64,000 bases of DNA from Adiantum capillus-veneris (taxonomy: Eukaryota > Streptophyta > Polypodiopsida > Polypodiales > Pteridaceae): assembly GCA_014529385.2 (NCBI GenBank), contig CM043960.1, positions 71,142,410-71,206,409 of the forward strand, in the 5' to 3' direction. The notes under the pieces were generated by a model. It was not told where the DNA came from and ran no database searches. It saw only the letters and a list, made by a program, of their open reading frames with translations. Below are positions 43,401 to 46,824 of this stretch, one piece after another. The first letter of the stretch is position 1, and every line of letters begins with the position of its first letter. A program made the position numbers and the translations under genes.

Positions 43401-45627
43401 AAGAAACCTCAGTTTTCAGCCCTAAACCTGCAGATTTTCAGTGACAAAGACCCACAAAAACAGCCCCCAAAATCAGCGTTTTTGGACTTGTAGCAGATTT
43501 CAGCCCATAGCGTTTTTGGACAGCATATAAAAGATTGCAGATTTCAGCCCTAGTGTCGGTGTCGTCATCCCCATCGTCATCGCCAACATAGCCTAGATTG
43601 CATCAATCTCATGCATACAGTTTGTACCAATTTGTGCAATCATAAGAGACCACTCTCGCCGACGAGAGTGGGGCCTTCGGAGGAGGGTTTTACGTCTCTG
43701 GTGTCGTATCTCTCTTCTCTCTCTATCTCTCAGTCTCATACACTTGCACGCACAATGTCCATTCACTTTGTTTGTGATCATAGCATTCTCTCATTAAGAA
43801 CGGAAGGCTCTCCCTTCCATAAGAACAAAAGGAACCTTGAGCACAGTTCGGAGCACTCATCTTTAGCAAAGCGCAAACATTCATTCCGTTGCACCTAACA
43901 ACGGCTCTCCTCTTCCATTGCCTGAAGAACTCCTCTTCTTCCTCATTTGAGTCGTCCAAGTCCTCGTCGAGGTCCACTACATCTCTATGGTGTTTCCCAA
44001 GAGCGCCCCCTATTGGTGTCTCGAGAACCAAATGCATCAACATAAGCACCTTTTGCCATCATGTCGGAAACAGCTAACATTGATAGAAGAGTTTGAACCC
44101 TGTTGGTAGATGCCTTCGACTTTGGCTTTGCTTTGACCTTCATCAGTATCTTGGATTTAGGGTTCATTGTACCTTGCCACTTCTTGAAGATTTCTCCTTA
44201 AGGAGAAGGAAATGTCATGTGCACGCTCGCTATGTGTGCTGCGTAGACATACTAATATACCTAGATGAATCCAGGATGTGTGCTACGTAGACATACTAAA
44301 CCTACTTCAAGAGCCAAACAATGTCTGTTGAGCCTACGGTAATTAATAGCAGCAATTTTGTAGGCCTATTTGAACGAGCTACACCTCAAGACAAGTCCAA
44401 TAGATTAGTTTTGATTAGTCGGAATTCTCTTTGCAAACTGTTTAAGTAAAACAGAGGTAACAAGAGACAGGCAAGTGAAGTTGGTGAAGAAGAACCTCCG
44501 AAAACAGGCAACGTAAAAAACCCACAGAGGAGCTATGAATGATGCACACCACAATATGCGTGTCAGCTCAACATCCAAACCACGAGCATAGGGAGAAAGA
44601 CCGACTTTTTGCGAAAGCATGGAGAGCAGGAAGAGATAATACAAAGAAAAGGATGCTTCACAAATGAGAAGGCACGGACTATTCTATGAGGAGAGAGTTG
44701 TCCTTCATGACTTGAAGGGAACCTGATTTTCCCACTGATTATCTCACAAGGATGCAAATAGGCCAGCGTAGAGCACGCCGAGAGTTTTGCAAGTAAGGAC
44801 GGAGGAGAAGAAGGGATTATAGAGATGGTGGGGTGCATCCTCATTTTCACCGAAGCAAAGTGGTGTCATAGCCTTTTATTATTTTTAGGCCGCCCACATT
44901 GCTTAAAAAACCAATTGATATGTGTCATTTCTTGATCTATCAGCACAATTTAAATTAGAGTCACTGTTTAATCTTGTGCAAGAGTAGCCATTTACACAGA
45001 TTATCTGCAATAACAAAACTTTACCTACTTCTTCAAAGTCTGGGATCCACTCTAAAGAGCCATCCATACTATTCTGATTGAAGCTTGAAAGTTGTTTTGT
45101 GCGCCGGTAAGGAGGCTCCCAAACAGGCATGACAACTGACCGTGGAATGCTAGGTTTTGAAAATGAGACACCTTCATCGAGCCATTCAAAGTCCCACACC
45201 TTGCCACACCTGTCAGCCCTGTCCTCTTCGTGGTCAAGAGCAGGAACCAAATATTTGTGCTCAATGCTCTCTCGTATACTTTCAGGCGTCTCTTTGGGCA
45301 ATGCTGGAGGCTGTTGAACATAAGTTTCTGGCAGTTCAGTGCTTGATAGTATGCACACAAACTTTTGATAAGACTTAAACAATCTTGTGAGAGCATACAC
45401 AAAGGGTACCAGTATGAAGTCCGGCAAGGAGCTGAAAGGAGTGTCTTTCCTAACCGGCGGCAAAGGTTCAACGCGCAAATGCCCAGAATGACCAGATAAA
45501 CATAGTCTGAATGGAAGCTCACCCCCTGTTGGGTAGTTAACGCAGCGAAAACGTGTTAATGGTGAAGAGAAGCTCCCATGGAAGAGGGGGAGCTCGACTT
45601 ACCAATTTGTGGCGAAGAGCTGTCCAT
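2069..45627 (-). CDS. SKI2: SKI2-like DExH-box RNA helicase, exons 1-10 of a longer gene
   Basis: This is the ATPase/helicase of the cytosolic SKI complex, which feeds mRNA 3' ends to the exosome for 3'-5' decay. Ten exons can be placed by open frame, GT-AG borders, compatible phases and collinear match to my memory of plant SKI2 proteins. They encode 468-470 residues, roughly the first third of a family that usually runs to about 1,300-1,350. Landmarks are an N-terminal [11 protein letters not shown] box, VWEPPYRR near residue 115, [11 protein letters not shown], an acidic linker, FPFEL-like [10 protein letters not shown] just before the helicase core, motif I AHTSAGKT (about 384-391), motif Ia near VYTSPIKT and [15 protein letters not shown]. 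Motif II (DEVH) should open exon 11, which is not in the window. Exons are collinear with no disabling change, so the gene looks functional. Introns 3 and 6 are swollen by retroelements. Identity is very secure; exact borders of exons 4-6 are less so. Confidence 0.95.
2362..2463 (-). CDS. SKI2: SKI2 exon 9 (motif I)
   Basis: 34 codons carrying [17 protein letters not shown], the Walker A/motif I of SKI2-MTR4 helicases, then [12 protein letters not shown]. Acceptor TTGGTAG, donor GTACGT. Confidence 0.95.
2586..2693 (-). CDS. SKI2: SKI2 exon 8
   Basis: 36 codons beginning [20 protein letters not shown] and ending [10 protein letters not shown], the stretch immediately before the RecA-like domain (family FPFELDNFQKEAI). 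Acceptor GACATGCAG, donor GTAAAA. Confidence 0.93.
3103..3269 (-). CDS. SKI2: SKI2 exon 7
   Basis: Starts after CTGTTGTAG and encodes an acidic linker ending [18 protein letters not shown] and PAKEKDSG, comparable to the variable linker ahead of the helicase core in plant SKI2 (ETDVTVLDEIL block). Perfect GTAAGT donor at 3,102. A run of 28 guanines in the transcript lies 76 bp upstream of its acceptor. Confidence 0.88.
3345..3372. repeat. C28 homopolymer
   Basis: Twenty-eight consecutive C on the plus strand, so a G run in the SKI2 pre-mRNA upstream of exon 7. Confidence 0.95.
3540..4340 (-). mobile_element. Ty3/Gypsy 3' end: pol tail plus 3' LTR
   Basis: Read on the minus strand, 4,340-3,960 carries the end of a Gypsy pol ([11 protein letters not shown]-like block after an integrase-type AVPYKLEVP stretch). 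A purine tract (GTAAGGGGGCAAG) follows and then an LTR of about 400 bp (3,939-3,540). A related LTR sits at 12,825-13,150. Broken, with only the 3' end left. An old fossil in SKI2 intron 6, abutting a solo LTR at 4,405. Confidence 0.7.
4405..5385 (-). mobile_element. Family A solo LTR, first part
   Basis: Minus-strand LTR starting TGTCAGGTGCAGC, the reverse complement of the family's GCTGCACCTAACA end. Several AAAACGCTAGG motifs. It is interrupted by the younger family A element 5,386-11,193 and resumes at 11,194. The outer flanks GCTTG (4,400-4,404) and ACTTG (11,373-11,377) are a near-perfect 5-bp target repeat, so this is a solo LTR. Confidence 0.85.
5386..6593 (+). repeat. 5' LTR of family A copy 1
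   Basis: 1,208 bp, TGTCACG... to ...CACCTAACA. It contains repeated GCGTTTT and TTTCAGCC motifs, a CGTCGTC-rich patch and a TC-rich 3' third. The inner palindrome CTCTCGCCGACGAGAG, near 6,352, could form a stem. Confidence 0.9.
7054..8395 (+). pseudogene. Family A gag (fossil)
   Basis: Gag-like region. It begins with a basic/proline leader and a stretch repeating [14 protein letters not shown] (coiled-coil type, about 7,235-7,410). A capsid-like block contains [21 protein letters not shown] and [13 protein letters not shown], spacing typical of plant retrotransposon gag. An asparagine/serine-rich linker and a zinc knuckle ([14 protein letters not shown], about 8,332-8,373) follow. Broken in a few places. 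Confidence 0.8.
8430..8795 (+). CDS. Family A retropepsin-like protease region
   Basis: About 120 codons downstream of the zinc knuckle with [11 protein letters not shown], which I read as the aspartic-protease active-site loop and flap region. [12 protein letters not shown] further on matches the hydrophobic ILGxxW block of Gypsy proteases. Normally RT would follow; here the element goes straight to an unfamiliar ORF. Confidence 0.7.
   Translation: MNDNTGVPKVSQDPPIDDSLIKCYGRTSGHRFVISFDPGSMHDVISPSLVERARLEVSPRSPIEVSGFRPGMDTLITKECLDVLFAIQQTAFTRRFVVSPLSGCDMILGMKWFREINTLVD
8853..9976 (+). pseudogene. Family A ORF3, unknown function (copy 1)
   Basis: Homologous over its length to the uninterrupted ORF at 22,423-23,541. 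It opens with an aspartate/histidine-rich stretch ([14 protein letters not shown]), then conserved blocks such as [27 protein letters not shown] and TKHGHF. The end carries [20 protein letters not shown] and finishes about ten bases before the purine tract. It is not fully open in this copy. The last block resembles a chromodomain, an inference from KFKY...W...ESL spacing. I do not recognise the rest. Confidence 0.6.
9988..11193 (+). repeat. 3' LTR of family A copy 1
   Basis: 1,206 bp, matching the 5' LTR at nearly every position I compared, with the same motif array and CTCTCGCCGACGAGAG stem. Confidence 0.9.
11194..11372 (-). mobile_element. Family A solo LTR, second part
   Basis: Continuation of the LTR at 4,405-5,385. 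It carries the family end with the conserved GTGCAACCAGAGGATATGCA block and terminal CACGTGACA. Confidence 0.85.
11373..12824. other. Unclassified intron sequence
   Basis: No domain recognised. A 154-codon minus-strand reading frame (11,981-12,445) has no familiar motif. A short direct repeat, AGCAACCATAAC followed by CTTGCAAG, occurs at about 12,143 and 12,220. Probably an old repeat. Confidence 0.4.
12825..13150 (-). mobile_element. Gypsy-type LTR, second copy
   Basis: Resembles the LTR at 3,540-3,939: shared GTGCTCCC-AAGGATC, CTCCCA-CCATAGAG, GTGTCTCATCTCAA, GGTGAT-ACACAAGA and GCATTCACACG blocks in the same order. An old copy with no attached coding sequence. Confidence 0.65.
13300..13800 (-). 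mobile_element. Possible LINE 3' coding remnant
   Basis: Minus-strand frames contain [19 protein letters not shown] followed by [11 protein letters not shown], reminiscent of the zf-RVT zinc region that ends plant L1 ORF2. No RT is attached and frames are broken. Weak call. Confidence 0.3.
13812..14210 (+). mobile_element. TRIM (miniature LTR retrotransposon)
   Basis: Two related terminal repeats of about 110 bp (13,812-13,922 and about 14,105-14,210), both ending TAATCCAACA and sharing TACACACTTCAAGAA and ATGTCTCTTT. A tRNA-Met primer site TGGTATCAGAGCC lies at 13,925 just inside the first. The flanks are TCTCC at 13,807-13,811 and 14,211-14,215. About 400 bp overall with no coding capacity. 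It lies 190 bp from SKI2 exon 6. Confidence 0.7.
14398..14476 (-). CDS. SKI2: SKI2 exon 6
   Basis: Begins [18 protein letters not shown] after a TTTTGCAG acceptor, matching the plant SKI2 block DDLFKKAWEED. Donor GTAAAG at 14,397 leaves phase 1, as exon 7 needs. A second phase-1 donor, GTTTAG about 53 bp downstream, would add 18 residues. The next exon lies 11 kb away. Confidence 0.8.
14565..14633 (-). CDS. SKI2: SKI2 exon 5 (acceptor ambiguous)
   Basis: A small exon encoding [17 protein letters not shown] before donor GTAGGG. With acceptor TTCACAG it starts at 14,633 (23 codons, phase 0). With acceptor CAGTTAG it starts at 14,619 and pairs with the GTAAGT donor of exon 4. Both solutions keep the frame and differ by two residues in total. 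Confidence 0.7.
14705..14965 (-). CDS. SKI2: SKI2 exon 4
   Basis: Starts after TTGTTGAAG, with a CTAAC branch-point-like site upstream, and encodes [12 protein letters not shown], then [22 protein letters not shown] and a segment ending [14 protein letters not shown]. It matches the plant block GPPKDFLRGS-x-NRPFRPGG. Two donors fit: GTAGAA at 14,704 (phase 0) or the stronger GTAAGT at 14,696 (phase 2). Each pairs with a different acceptor for exon 5. Confidence 0.85.
15395..15623 (-). repeat. Copia 3' LTR
   Basis: 229 bp with TG...CA ends, directly beside a purine tract (TCAGGGGGGATG on the minus strand). Confidence 0.75.
16322..16600 (+). mobile_element. Family A-like LTR fragment
   Basis: Matches the last third of the family A LTR in plus orientation: TTTGTGCAATC-AAGC, GACCCCATCTGGTGTCG, TC-rich run, CGGAAAGCTCTCCCTTCC, AAAAGGAACCTTGAG and a CATTCC-TTCCACTGCA end. 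Diverged, 5' part absent. It lies within the Copia remnant. Confidence 0.65.
17001..17370. other. Unclassified repeat sequence
   Basis: No coding signal. A 15-bp GA run lies just left of it at 16,973-16,987. Confidence 0.35.
17371..17778. mobile_element. hAT-like MITE, copy 1
   Basis: 408 bp with inverted ends CATAGTTACCCGGAACGGGA and (reverse complement) CAGTGTAACAGGGAACGGGC. No coding capacity. The interior is built from repeated GGAACG/CGTTCC. The flanks share GTCCCAA, close to but not exactly abutting the element on the left. Same family as 40,298-40,730. Confidence 0.8.
17779..19339. other. Unclassified repeat-derived sequence
   Basis: Imperfect direct repeats, for example GGAAGCCAGACT- and GGAAAGCCAGACT-type units at about 18,129, 18,262 and 18,347. 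A second pair is AGACCGCA...GGATGGTGTCCTG at 18,192 and 19,160. Possibly the 5' portion of the neighbouring Copia element, but no gag motif is convincing. Contains the foldback at 18,599-18,696. Confidence 0.4.
18599..18696 (+). repeat. Foldback: 35-bp inverted repeat
   Basis: Left arm 18,599-18,633 and right arm 18,662-18,696 are complementary except one position, which is a G-U wobble in plus-strand RNA. The loop is 28 nt. Weaker pairing continues outside. Confidence 0.9.
19580..19983. mobile_element. hAT-like MITE, variant
   Basis: 404 bp, ends CATAGTTGCCACAAAGTTTC and (reverse complement) CAGTGCTGCCAAGAAACGCG. Flanked by 8-bp repeats CAGGCATC (19,572-19,579) and TAGGCATC (19,984-19,991). 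The interior repeats GAAACG/CGTTTC. Inserted in the RNase H region of element F. The 8-bp duplication and CA-G start fit hAT. Confidence 0.85.
21198..22411 (-). repeat. 3' LTR of family A copy 2
   Basis: 1,214 bp, with arrays of AAAACGCTAGG-type motifs (reverse of CCTAGCGTTTT). Confidence 0.9.
22423..23541 (-). CDS. Family A ORF3, unknown function (open, 372 aa)
   Basis: One uninterrupted frame ending about ten bases before the purine tract. Residues about 30-85 are an Asp/His/Asn-rich repeat ([14 protein letters not shown] style). Then come conserved blocks shared with copy 1: [48 protein letters not shown] and TKHGHF. The last 90 residues contain [21 protein letters not shown] and [20 protein letters not shown]. 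That end looks like a chromodomain (VEIL start, KFKY, W, EESL), the place Gypsy chromoviruses carry one. Function of the rest unknown; I know no family for it. Confidence 0.7.
   Translation of the reverse strand: MQELLRLFSQVQAHMQEIREKEILSVSSSPKHDTQNLHDDLNDDDKHDDLNDNDDLDDTDKHDDLHDQDVISHKHDELHENDVIVHKDDVLVDTFSSEANLIAETTNQEEPILALEPRSKEPSQEVFCVRMISTHALFECFIRDRFLYSRQHLYVIPFPRHDILYVEHVSLMNEHECMRIVHEKLESMYVRKSHSMSLPWHDTFVERAQESMSTKHGHFRCELPQLIDLDHQDTIQSHCLRVCGERFGTRSLCSSTLHAQSLRKTRFFPLTLYGMGMFMFLCWKWFQEFSAVEILEDGRSMTLDEVEASKEPQKTLCRFRRGPKKQAVQTFMKFKYRTTHTSEWADEESLPGFRLLLAISLDAIQFGTSTSL
23798..24112 (-). CDS. Family A leader ORF (copy 2)
   Basis: 104 codons starting [20 protein letters not shown] and followed by a basic, proline/asparagine-rich stretch. 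Copy 1 has the same leader at 6,831-7,100 ahead of gag. In copy 2 it is followed by lysine-rich sequence instead of gag. Confidence 0.5.
   Translation of the reverse strand: MGKSNLGVSARPPRGAPAKKSRTRVKRRSFSNTDCKRKKNLKNSRTSRPSRTARTQVPRELKNPRPVRPKFLVNLRTQNHKNPQEPTTSVDGHHPKRNGYFAYR
24355..25588 (-). repeat. 5' LTR of family A copy 2
   Basis: 1,234 bp. Same order of blocks as the 3' LTR, including one extra CAAAAACGCTGG-type motif unit near 25,120. Confidence 0.9.
25674..26536 (-). repeat. 5' LTR of Gypsy element F
   Basis: About 860 bp between the primer site and GTTTGTGACA. It includes an imperfect tandem duplication of about 65 bp (26,057-26,185; GAGTTCCACC-GAAGAGAGCA). A C-rich tract follows the outer end, so it may also have served as the 3' LTR of a neighbour. 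Confidence 0.6.
26537..28210 (-). mobile_element. Unclassified LTR-element remnant with direct repeats
   Basis: Begins with a purine-tract-like stretch beside the LTR at 26,536 and ends with a second LTR-like end (CAGTAGTTTGTGACA, 28,210), similar to the element F LTR end. The TTCTCATTCCA...GGAGCTCTTGAT repeat recurs with a 74-bp period at 26,655 and 26,729. No pol motif recognised. Confidence 0.4.
27150..27502. repeat. Five interspersed copies of a ~42-bp unit
   Basis: Units at about 27,150, 27,206, 27,341, 27,393 and 27,461 share ACTCC-CCCGCAAATAACC and GGGCCATGAG. Spacers of 10 to 90 bp differ. The last two copies are the most alike. Confidence 0.8.
28211..28856. other. Intron sequence, nothing recognised
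   Basis: Mixed-composition sequence without coding signal, directly left of the L1 target site. Its far side continues at 35,727. Confidence 0.4.
28873..29321 (+). promoter_or_regulatory. L1 5' UTR / presumed internal promoter
   Basis: C-rich, about 450 bp, with a long C-run at 28,974-28,998 and repeated CTGCC/CCGCTGC. Position between the target repeat and ORF1 makes it the element's own leader. Confidence 0.6.
29322..30047 (+). CDS. L1 ORF1 (N-terminal part)
   Basis: 241 codons. Residues about 20-170 fit the DUF4283 RNA-binding domain of plant L1 ([44 protein letters not shown]). The CCHC zinc knuckle [14 protein letters not shown] lies near 216-229. It nucleates the L1 ribonucleoprotein. 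The frame ends at TAG in ...QPQP-stop-PAK, plausibly a former CAG, because proline/glutamine-rich coding character continues downstream in shifted frames. Confidence 0.88.
   Translation: MEAPASPQRDSPDPAEPTIRLALSPTKQASLAAEVERLQATSVICKILGTRPSRGELRDLLQARLLTEVGKILDVQILGRGYYQIEFETSEMASKVIAMSPLTIRATRAHFRQRRHGFDPASDVLVEEADIPISVCFPGLRREYLPLLSRIGSAIGTVLETPRTAASVAAKAVGIPSVQVLVRDTHTLPKVILLPRVSGVWFRQSVEYSGLPSQCFICRQMGHLAKACPQRRPRLAPQPQP
30048..31211 (+). pseudogene. L1 ORF1, C-terminal part
   Basis: Continuation of ORF1 after the TAG. It has an [13 protein letters not shown]-like stretch (30,127-30,165), a long Pro/Ser-rich linker in C-rich DNA where the frame slips at least twice, and an open end (30,762-31,211) with [19 protein letters not shown]. 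The TGA at 31,209-31,211 overlaps the ORF2 ATG as ATGA. Confidence 0.7.
31208..35566 (+). pseudogene. L1 ORF2 (endonuclease, RT, zinc region)
   Basis: The endonuclease (31,208-32,100) is whole: [38 protein letters not shown]. The RT follows: [15 protein letters not shown] (32,840-32,885), [16 protein letters not shown] (33,024-33,071), GCPLAPFLF, and the catalytic box, which reads FANDSALY (about 33,349) where FADD is expected. C-terminal [18 protein letters not shown] (34,990-35,043) is the zf-RVT type. Stops at 32,108 (TAG), 32,296 (TGA), 32,995 (TAG), 33,213 (TAG) and 33,807 (TGA). A shift near 32,970 separates two parts of the RT. Inactive. Confidence 0.92.
35727..36206 (+). mobile_element. 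LTR-like remnant, left part
   Basis: The last 150 bp resemble the family A LTR 3' third (TGGGACCCCATCGGGTGTCG then TC-rich). The left portion is unclassified. It is interrupted by the LINE at 36,207; the matching tail (CCATTTCAATTCCGTTGCACCTTACA-like end) follows at 38,819-38,938. Confidence 0.45.
36207..38728 (+). mobile_element. Non-LTR retrotransposon in a CT tract (LINE2)
   Basis: Starts right after a (CT)n run and ends ATTTCATTTC followed by 90 bp of (CT)n. It carries RT and a C-terminal region but no endonuclease, so it is 5'-truncated. Different from the L1 nearby: RT blocks [24 protein letters not shown] and [12 protein letters not shown]. Clade not assigned. The 3' UTR (38,480-38,728) recurs at 39,658-40,089. 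Confidence 0.85.
36240..38479 (+). pseudogene. LINE2 reverse transcriptase ORF
   Basis: Begins [20 protein letters not shown] (RT fingers), then [11 protein letters not shown] and [15 protein letters not shown] (RT motif region), [12 protein letters not shown] (36,686-36,721), KQGCPLSP and an intact YADD catalytic box (about 36,984-36,995). Then [11 protein letters not shown] (thumb) and a 363-codon open end with [20 protein letters not shown] (zinc-type, about 38,022-38,081) and a basic C-terminus. Two stops (TAA at 36,531, probably former CAA, and at 36,837) and one frame change near 37,400. Confidence 0.85.
38729..38818. repeat. (CT)45 microsatellite
   Basis: Uninterrupted CT run of 90 bp directly at the LINE2 3' end. 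Confidence 0.95.
38819..38938 (+). mobile_element. LTR-like remnant, right part
   Basis: Tail resembling the family A LTR end: ATTCAAGCAAGAAAAG, then CAATTCCGTTGCACCTTACA. Continuation of 35,727-36,206. Confidence 0.5.
38940..39645 (-). mobile_element. Gypsy-type gag fragment
   Basis: Minus-strand [20 protein letters not shown], then [17 protein letters not shown] and YLKETAS-type blocks downstream, typical of the capsid region of plant Gypsy gag. Several breaks. A GA-rich stretch upstream of it is where the truncated LINE2 sister lies. Confidence 0.6.
39658..40089 (+). mobile_element. LINE2 sister copy, 5'-truncated
   Basis: Matches the LINE2 end from about 38,300: GAGCTAGGGAGATC-A-ACG, GGAGGCT-CA-CA-AGGATTCG, AGTTTAGGATTCC, TGTAACTT-CT-GTCTCATAGG, TCACTTTGGC and TTTTTGAAGA. 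It ends in four ATTTC units, ATAT and then (CT)n. CT-rich sequence (CCTCTCTCTCTTT) precedes its 5' end. Confidence 0.85.
40091..40163. repeat. (CT)n microsatellite
   Basis: 73 bp of CT at the 3' end of the truncated LINE2 copy. Confidence 0.95.
40262..40990. repeat. Tandem duplication (~140 bp unit), one unit split by the MITE
   Basis: Unit 1 is 40,262-40,297 plus 40,731-40,850; unit 2 is 40,852-40,990. Shared blocks: TTTTGCAAGT, GTCCTCTCCT, CCTAG-CGA-TCT, CTAGGAGATCTC and ACGACGGGGTTGCTCA. Confidence 0.75.
40298..40730. mobile_element. hAT-like MITE, copy 2
   Basis: 433 bp, ends CATAGTTACCCGGAACTGGA and (reverse complement) CAGTGTAACAAGGAACGGGC. 8-bp flanks CCTCTCCT (40,290-40,297) and TCTCTCCT (40,731-40,738). 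Contains a G-run of about 27 near 40,375. Same family as 17,371-17,778. Confidence 0.88.
41000..41690 (-). mobile_element. Gypsy reverse-transcriptase fossil
   Basis: Minus-strand blocks [18 protein letters not shown] (41,475-41,420) followed by RMM, a DDI-type catalytic region and primer-grip area. Much broken; no LTR assigned. Confidence 0.7.
41700..42230 (+). mobile_element. Gypsy protease-to-RT linker fossil, plus orientation
   Basis: Plus-strand block [19 protein letters not shown] (41,876-41,932) is the end of a Gypsy protease; a linker with [10 protein letters not shown] follows (about 42,170-42,200). Orientation is opposite to the RT piece on its left and the acidic ORF on its right. 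Broken. Confidence 0.6.
42540..43900 (+). mobile_element. Family A solo LTR
   Basis: TGTCACGTGACACATCC... to ...GCACCTAACA with perfect 5-bp target repeats ACGGC (42,535-42,539 and 43,901-43,905), so a clean solo LTR. Nine GCGTTTT-type motifs lie between 43,119 and 43,515. Its extra length comes from a ~150-bp insertion at 42,781-42,933. Confidence 0.93.
42781..42933. mobile_element. Small insertion in the solo LTR
   Basis: About 153 bp absent from the other family A LTRs at this point (TTTTTGAC | TTTTTCACTTA). The ends ACTAGTATGGC and (reverse complement) ACTAACATAATATGGC are loosely inverted. Non-coding; contains a C/T-rich patch. MITE-like, family unknown. Confidence 0.5.
44168..45024. 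other. Unclassified intron 3 sequence
   Basis: Holds a short direct repeat TGTGCT-CGTAGACATACTAA at about 44,235 and 44,279. No coding signal beyond chance frames. Confidence 0.4.
45029..45310 (-). CDS. SKI2: SKI2 exon 3
   Basis: 94 codons beginning [12 protein letters not shown] after a CAACAG acceptor. It includes [16 protein letters not shown] and [17 protein letters not shown], all recognisable plant SKI2 N-terminal blocks. The donor GTAGGT at 45,028 keeps phase 0 with exon 4. A GTAAAG four bases further on would not fit the phase of exon 4. The next exon lies 30 kb away. Confidence 0.9.
45410..45525 (-). CDS. SKI2: SKI2 exon 2
   Basis: Begins after CAG at 45,526 in phase with exon 1 and encodes [20 protein letters not shown], then a segment ending SLPDFIL. 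Plant SKI2 proteins carry the same SGHxGHLRVEP and SLPDF blocks here. The donor is GTACCC. The frame stays open through the following 99-bp intron, so an unspliced reading would add 33 residues, but joining to exon 3 restores the family pattern SLPDF-x-PPA-KET. Confidence 0.88.
45603..45627 (-). CDS. SKI2: SKI2 exon 1 (start codon)
   Basis: The ATG lies in GCCATGG, a strong plant start context, and encodes MDSSSPQI plus one base. A perfect GTAAGT donor follows at 45,602. An in-frame ATG exists upstream at 45,765, but it lies above the likely TATA box, so I chose the inner one. Intron 1 is 77 bp. Confidence 0.85.
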
Positions 45628-45707
45628 GGCAAACACGAAGCGTTTCTTCTGTGCTTCAAGCACCCCGGGAAAGGCAAAACGTCTAATTTGATGTTTCACT
45701 GAAACGA

Positions 45708-45717
45708 ATTTATAAAA
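45708..45717 (-). promoter_or_regulatory. Candidate TATA box of SKI2
   Basis: The minus strand reads TTTTATAAAT about 85-90 bp upstream of the chosen ATG. This would put a transcription start near 45,685 and leave a 5' leader of roughly 55-60 bases. No other core element is evident. Confidence 0.4.
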
Positions 45718-46700
45718 TGGCCTGCCTTTTACGTTATCATTAAAAATACATTGTGAATGCTTCACTCAATCTCAAAAATAAAAAACCTCAACACACTTCT
45801 TATAAAGAAACAAGAAAGGGCAAAAAATCTATATCAAGCTAATCGTTATTTTCTCAACTCACATCAAATTTCGATCGTCTAAGATTAAAAATTGACCCCC
45901 CCCCCCGCATAGTCCTTCCATTGAAAAGCCAACAAGTCACATATATGCGTATTGGCACAGCCATTAGGAATTGAGTGAATGAGTTTTTGTTTACAATTCA
46001 GCTTGATTGGAACTACTACTTAAGCTTTTTTTGATTGGGTCCTATTCTTGTGTGTTGTAGTTTCCCGCTCTTTATTCTTTTGGTTCATGAGAGGTTAAGC
46101 ATTATCCTTTGACATTTAAATCAAGTTTTAAAATCACAAACTCCAAGTATGGTAAGATGCTAACCCGAGGCGGTCACTTATCAAAAGCTTCCTATATCAC
46201 GTGCGTTCAAGCGGTTATGAATAATACCTCAATATACATACTATATTTACACTACGTGCCTATTTAAAAAAAACCCACCCCCCTCTGTATGTATATATTT
46301 TGATCTTTTAATAATCCTCTCCGGTTAACTCACGTGATAGCATACACATTCTAAAAAGTGACCGCCCCGGGGATGCTAAGCTCAAATCAGGGTCTTAGAT
46401 AATTAAGTATGGTAAGATGCTAAGCTCAAATCAGGGTCTTAGATAATTAAGACTCGTCTCAACTTAAAATGCCAATACTAATTGTCTATTAGATTGCCTA
46501 AATGCCCTTCCAATCTATGTAAATGAACTTTCCACCCATGTTTGCTATTAGAAAGATTATCAACCAAAAAAATGATTGAAATGTTATTCACAATGTGTGA
46601 ACTGAGATAACATGAACTCAGGCACTACTTCATGCATCACAAGAGCACATACACAAGAAGTTTTGGACAAATTCTCACATTGTGACTTACCTCAACATCG
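45718..46700. other. Intergenic, SKI2 upstream region
   Basis: AT-rich sequence with no coding signal I recognise. It has a C-run near 45,896-45,907 and an imperfect tandem duplication of about 47 bp (46,372-46,451; shared core ATGCTAAGCTCAAATCAGGG). A related piece, GGTAAGATGCTAA, occurs near 46,148. Confidence 0.6.
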
Positions 46701-46702
46701 TG

Positions 46703-46824
46703 GCTTCTGTGAGGGAGGCACTGCATACCTAGCTAGGTACGATTAGGGATAGAGGATCGCCAAGCCAACGGTCCCCTACCCCCAATCGTACCTAGCTACG
46801 TATGCATGCCTCCCTCACAAAAGC
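46703..46824. repeat. Imperfect inverted repeat, ~54-bp arms
   Basis: 46,703-46,756 and 46,771-46,824 pair with scattered mismatches (shared TGTGAGGGAGGCA, TAGCTAGGTACGATT). The spacer is about 14 bp. Confidence 0.8.

Larger units (their letters stand above)
42250..44167 (-). mobile_element. Gypsy gag/leader-like acidic region, split by solo LTR
   Basis: Minus-strand reading with Asp/Glu-rich blocks on both sides of the solo [18 protein letters not shown] near 43,980-43,930, and [12 protein letters not shown] near 42,490-42,450. A lysine-rich start ([20 protein letters not shown]) lies at 44,167. Assignment to gag rests on context. Confidence 0.45.
14966..45028 (-). other. SKI2 intron 3, about 30 kb, filled by retroelements
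   Basis: Bounded by GTAGGT and TTGAAG and flanked by exons 3 and 4, which are collinear with plant SKI2. Identified repeats occupy most of it. The remainder shows no host gene. Confidence 0.85.

Noticed and set aside
45311-45409. Exon 2 and exon 3 as one uninterrupted exon
   Set aside because: The frame is open, but splicing GTACCC to CAACAG restores the SLPDF-PPA-KET order of plant SKI2 proteins, while the intervening 33 residues have no counterpart.
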